Positions 61,051 to 64,000 of a DNA stretch of 64,000 bases are shown here, one piece after another. The notes under the pieces are model-generated. The model was not told the origin of the DNA. It did no database searches and saw only the letters and a list, made by a program, of their open reading frames with translations. Within the stretch, counting starts at the first letter, position 1. Each line of letters opens with the position of its first letter. Both the position numbers and the translations under genes were made by a program. The stretch comes from Ectocarpus siliculosus (lineage: Eukaryota; Sar; Phaeophyceae; Ectocarpales; Ectocarpaceae). The DNA lies in assembly GCA_000310025.1 (NCBI GenBank), contig FN648236.1:155984-219983 (forward strand), given 5' to 3'.

Positions 61051-63319
61051 TCCGAGCCAGATGTCCCGGGGCCCGAGAGTCTGAGCATCATGGTGGCAAC
61101 GGATAGCCACCTCGGGCGAGTGTGAAGCGATTGTTGGAAGAACGGCCCGCGCACTTGTTGCGCCAGGCACTTGCACTGCTGCCGTTGTCGGCTTGCTGTG
61201 TGTCCGGCGCCTAGCACGCTGACTTCGTTTTTGTTTGCTAGATGCTTCCCCTTTGTCATGACAAGCACTCATGAAGCGAGACGTGTCGTACAGCGCGACC
61301 TATGCATATGCATTCGAGTAGTCGTATTCCGGTAAGTTTTTCTGTCTGTTGAGCTTGATATGTTATCTGTACATAGTTGCGCTACTTCCAGTGGTGTTCA
61401 CGTTGGGTGGGTGCCTTTTTTGGCTTTCACGTCAAAATGGTGTTACCTTTTCGTCTCCCGACTATCCGTTGTTGCGCTTTTTGTCATTCTCGTCTTTTGG
61501 GTGCAATAGGTACATGGAGCGAGACCCCGTGCGGGGGAAAGACTCCTTCGCGGCCTTCGAAGAGATGCTTCTCCTTGCAAAGGAAAGAAAGGTGAGGCGC
61601 GATTCACGGTGGCCCCAGCAGTGCATCTTTCCCGCGAAGCTTTGCTGTGTTGTCCTGGTGTTAGTTTCATGGCTTGGGTGATTCTCGCCGCAAGTTACAT
61701 GGCCCAGTGTTGGCGAGAGCAGGGCTCAGCGGTACGGAAATCGCAGGGTAAATGTCTGTACGATCTGATGGCCTTGACGCACAACACATACCCTTGCTGT
61801 GCAAAAATGTTGAGGAGCCATGTCTAGAGGACGAAGAACACTATGTAACGCCGGCTGTATAGAAAAGTACGGCTGCCTCACGACAACACTCATTGTTTGT
61901 ATGGCCGACCCTCTCAGACCCAACAAGTAATCCCATGTGGTAGCGTCCGCCTGTCATTCTTTGCCCAGAGAAGAGGCGCTTCCGGAAGATGAGGTAGTCT
62001 TCTTTGTCACTGCACCTCGTGGTTTGTGACGAACGCAAGAGGGTTTGGTGAAGTTCCCGGAGGGTGTGTGAATATATTCGGTGACATCTCTTGATGGTTG
62101 CTTCTTCGATTGTCATCGTCGATACCGAGGCCATCGGCCACCACCACCACGACCACCACGACCACCGCCAAAAACAACAACTACGTCTCACCACGAAAAA
62201 GGGGGGGACTGTCGCCATAAAAAATAGGACGAAAACACACACACAAACAACACAACAACAACAACCTCAGGTGGACTTCGTGCTGCTAGGAGGGGACCTC
62301 TTCCACGAGAACAAGCCCTCGCGGCGCACTCTGTACCAAACCATGGACATCTTGCGGCGGCACTGCATGGGAGATGAGCCCGTGAGCTTCCAGATCATCA
62401 GCGAGCAGGCGCACAACTTCAAGGACAGGCGAGGAATAGTGCTTGCCACCACACGTGGAACGCCGCCGCTGTGCGTGTGTCTCGTTATTCTGCATTTTAC
62501 AAGTTCTGTTTGTTGATATCGCTCGCTTGCTGTTGTTTCCCCTGATGCGGTTTCCGGAATGAATGACCTCGTTTTCTTGTGTGCTTTTCCATATCTCGGC
62601 TTTTGTTTTTTTTTGGCTGCCAACAAGAGGGAACAGAGTGCTGCACTCTTCTCGCATTAATAATCGAAGGCAAAGTGCCGCAGGAGAGGTGGGTAGGGGA
62701 CCTCAGGGAGGGGAACCTTTCTGTGTGACCACGGGTTGGGGTAAACGGCACAAGTGCTGTGAGCGCTGATTTTTAGTGATAAATACAATAAAAAATAGAC
62801 CGGTGTGTGATGCCCTTGTGCATTTTTGTTGTTGTGATCTCGGATGGAGTCGATGGTTTGTCGAGGCCTCGCTACTGTCGCTCTTGGTTCTGCAGTACTT
62901 GCCGTTGAAGCACGCGAGGTTTTTTGAGAAACTCGTCGCGATCATGATTCCATTCTTCCGTGGGGCACTCGTGATACGTGAGAGCTATGGCAACCTCTCA
63001 TCGTCGGGGTGCGATAAGACGAAGCGGATGTTTTTTTGTTTTTTTTTTGTATTTACGCGTTTTTGTTTTGTTTTTTACCCTGGTTTCGTTGTTTCGTGGA
63101 GAACGAGAACGCTTCAAGTATTTTTTTTTTTTTCATGTGTCGTGTGACAGGTTCGGGCACGTGAATTACGAAGACCCCTACTTTTCGGTGGGGCTCCCTA
63201 TCTTCAGCATCCACGGAAATCACGATGACCCCACCCGTGAGGGGGGAGTGGAGGCCCTCGCGGCCCTCGACCTTCTGCACGTGGCCAACCTCGTCAATTA
63301 CTTCGGCAAGAGCAACAAG
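61051..63319 (+). CDS. MRE11: MRE11 double-strand-break repair nuclease, 5' part
   Basis: N-terminal half of the nuclease domain of MRE11, the Mn-dependent phosphoesterase of the MRE11-RAD50-NBS1 complex that processes DNA double-strand breaks in the nucleus. Exons: about 61051-61115, 61510-61591, 62271-62428, 63151-63319; phases agree. Motif I is VATDSHLG, followed by the conserved [20 protein letters not shown]. Motif II is [17 protein letters not shown]. Then come [16 protein letters not shown], and motif [15 protein letters not shown]. The Asp, His and Asn metal ligands in these motifs are all present. The last exon ends NYFGKSNK at a GT donor; the remaining motifs lie beyond the window. 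The introns after 61115 and 62428 need GC donors. The initiator Met is upstream of 61063 or is the Met in motif I (SIMVATDSH), which would be short for the family. Confidence 0.88.
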
Positions 63320-64000
63320 GTCAGCAGAGGCGCTCTTGTCGGTGCTCGTCGTCTGCTGTCGGCGATGGTGTTGACGTGCTGCAGCTGTTGCTGCTGCTTT
63401 GTTTTTCTTTCTGTTGTTGCTGCTGTAGCTGCTGTAGCTGCTGTAGCTTCTGTAGCTGATTTAGCTGATTTAGCTGATTTAGCTGTTGCAGCTGCGTGCT
63501 GTTGCTGTTGAAGTGTGTTGCCGTGCCCTTGATGGTGTTCCCGTCTGGTTCAAGCTGCTGCTGCTGCTGTCGACGGTGTTGTCATCGTGCACGGTTGCGT
63601 AAGGCAAAAAGCTTCTGAAGTCACGGGATTGCCGGCTTCTGCAGCTGCTGTTGTTGCTGACTGGGGCTACAGCTCGGGGAGAATAGGTTGCCCGAGGTTC
63701 AGGGTCAGGGGAACGCCTTTAAACAAGAAACTATGCAGAGTATATCTTCCAGATTCTGGTTGCGTGACCCGCCCCCCCCCCCCCCCCCCCCCCATTTTTC
63801 GGCCTTTGTAACCCCCTTTTGCCAAAAGGGGGAAAAAGTGGAAGGCAACCCCAACCCCCTCCCAAAAGGGTTGGACCAAATGGCACTCTACCGGAAGGGG
63901 AACATGAAGGAACAAAAGGTCCACCCCCTGTGGCAACCAAAAAAAGGTAACGGCCTGTTTTCTCCCCAAGGGGGGGGGGGGGGGGGGGGGGGCGAAGTCC
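63320..64000 (+). other. MRE11 intron with tandem repeat and low-quality end
   Basis: The intron after exon 63151-63319 holds a GCTGTT/TAGCTG-type repeat (about 63366-63510). It then holds a C22 run (63772-63793), a block in which nearly every base is in a homopolymer run, and a G23 run (63970-63992). No exon could be found before the window ends. Confidence 0.7.
63424..63485. repeat. TAGCTG-based tandem repeat in MRE11 intron
   Basis: Repeats of TGTAGCTGC and TGATTTAGC units run back to back, for example the repeated GCTGATTTA (3 units) preceded by GCTGCTGTA units. They continue a broader GCTGTT-rich stretch from about 63366. Confidence 0.85.

Noticed and set aside
63366-63510. Gln/Leu/Cys-rich frames in the MRE11 intron
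   Set aside because: Produced by the GCTGTT/TAGCTG simple repeat after a clear splice donor at 63320.
1-64000. tRNA, rRNA and CRISPR arrays
   Set aside because: Scanning for T-loop-like GTTCGA contexts found only coding or unstructured hits; no rRNA-like stretch and no regularly spaced direct repeats were seen.

Overview
This window is nuclear DNA from a eukaryote with many introns, most likely a stramenopile and best matched by a brown alga of the Ectocarpus type. The genes are split into many short exons by introns of about 0.2 to 1.9 kb. Proteins carry long Gly, Ala, Ser and Pro tracts. There is a decayed array of TPR exons of the kind known from brown algal genomes, decayed non-LTR and copia-type retroelements, and a carbonic-anhydrase-like gene of a family typical of marine algae. 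No tRNA, rRNA, CRISPR, operon or prophage was seen. All gene models were built by hand from reading frame, splice-site and intron-phase agreement plus family motifs; no alignment was run. Layout: (1) 3-1231 (+), the 3' part of a TKL-like protein kinase cut by the window edge. (2) 3001-4070 (+), a decayed TPR exon array with in-frame stops. (3) 4133-4850 (+), a reverse transcriptase relic with a YADD motif. (4) 6065-24810 (+), a 21-exon WDR62/MAPKBP1-type WD40 scaffold of about 2,600 residues whose 5' end was not found; one of its introns holds an antisense reverse-transcriptase-type relic. (5) 27294-33826 (+), a protein with two CaMKII-association/SgcJ-EcaC-like domains (the iota carbonic anhydrase fold family), an acidic linker and a C-terminal PDZ-like domain. 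A 100-N assembly gap lies in its last intron. (6) 37622-42701 (-), a seven-exon coiled-coil protein of about 810 residues. (7) 43864-51940 (+), divergent from the previous gene, a twelve-exon protein with an RS-rich N-terminus, an IQ motif and a long helical C-terminus. (8) 53520-54653 (-), an intact copia-type gag reading frame without a recognisable pol. (9) 56923-59593 (-), a nucleoredoxin-like protein with a WCPDC active site. (10) 61051-63319 (+), the 5' part of MRE11 with the first phosphodiesterase motifs; the rest lies beyond the right edge, where the sequence looks like poor-quality assembly. The main recurring oddity is the splice sites. Six introns in four genes are best explained by GC-AG splicing, about one in nine of the introns placed, which is far above the roughly 1 percent usual in eukaryotes. 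The genes do not form one pathway. Several are housekeeping or structural (MRE11 in DNA break repair, the WDR62-type scaffold at spindle poles or in MAPK signalling, the redox protein). The gene of most biological interest is the tandem iota-CA-like/PDZ fusion at 27.3-33.8 kb.
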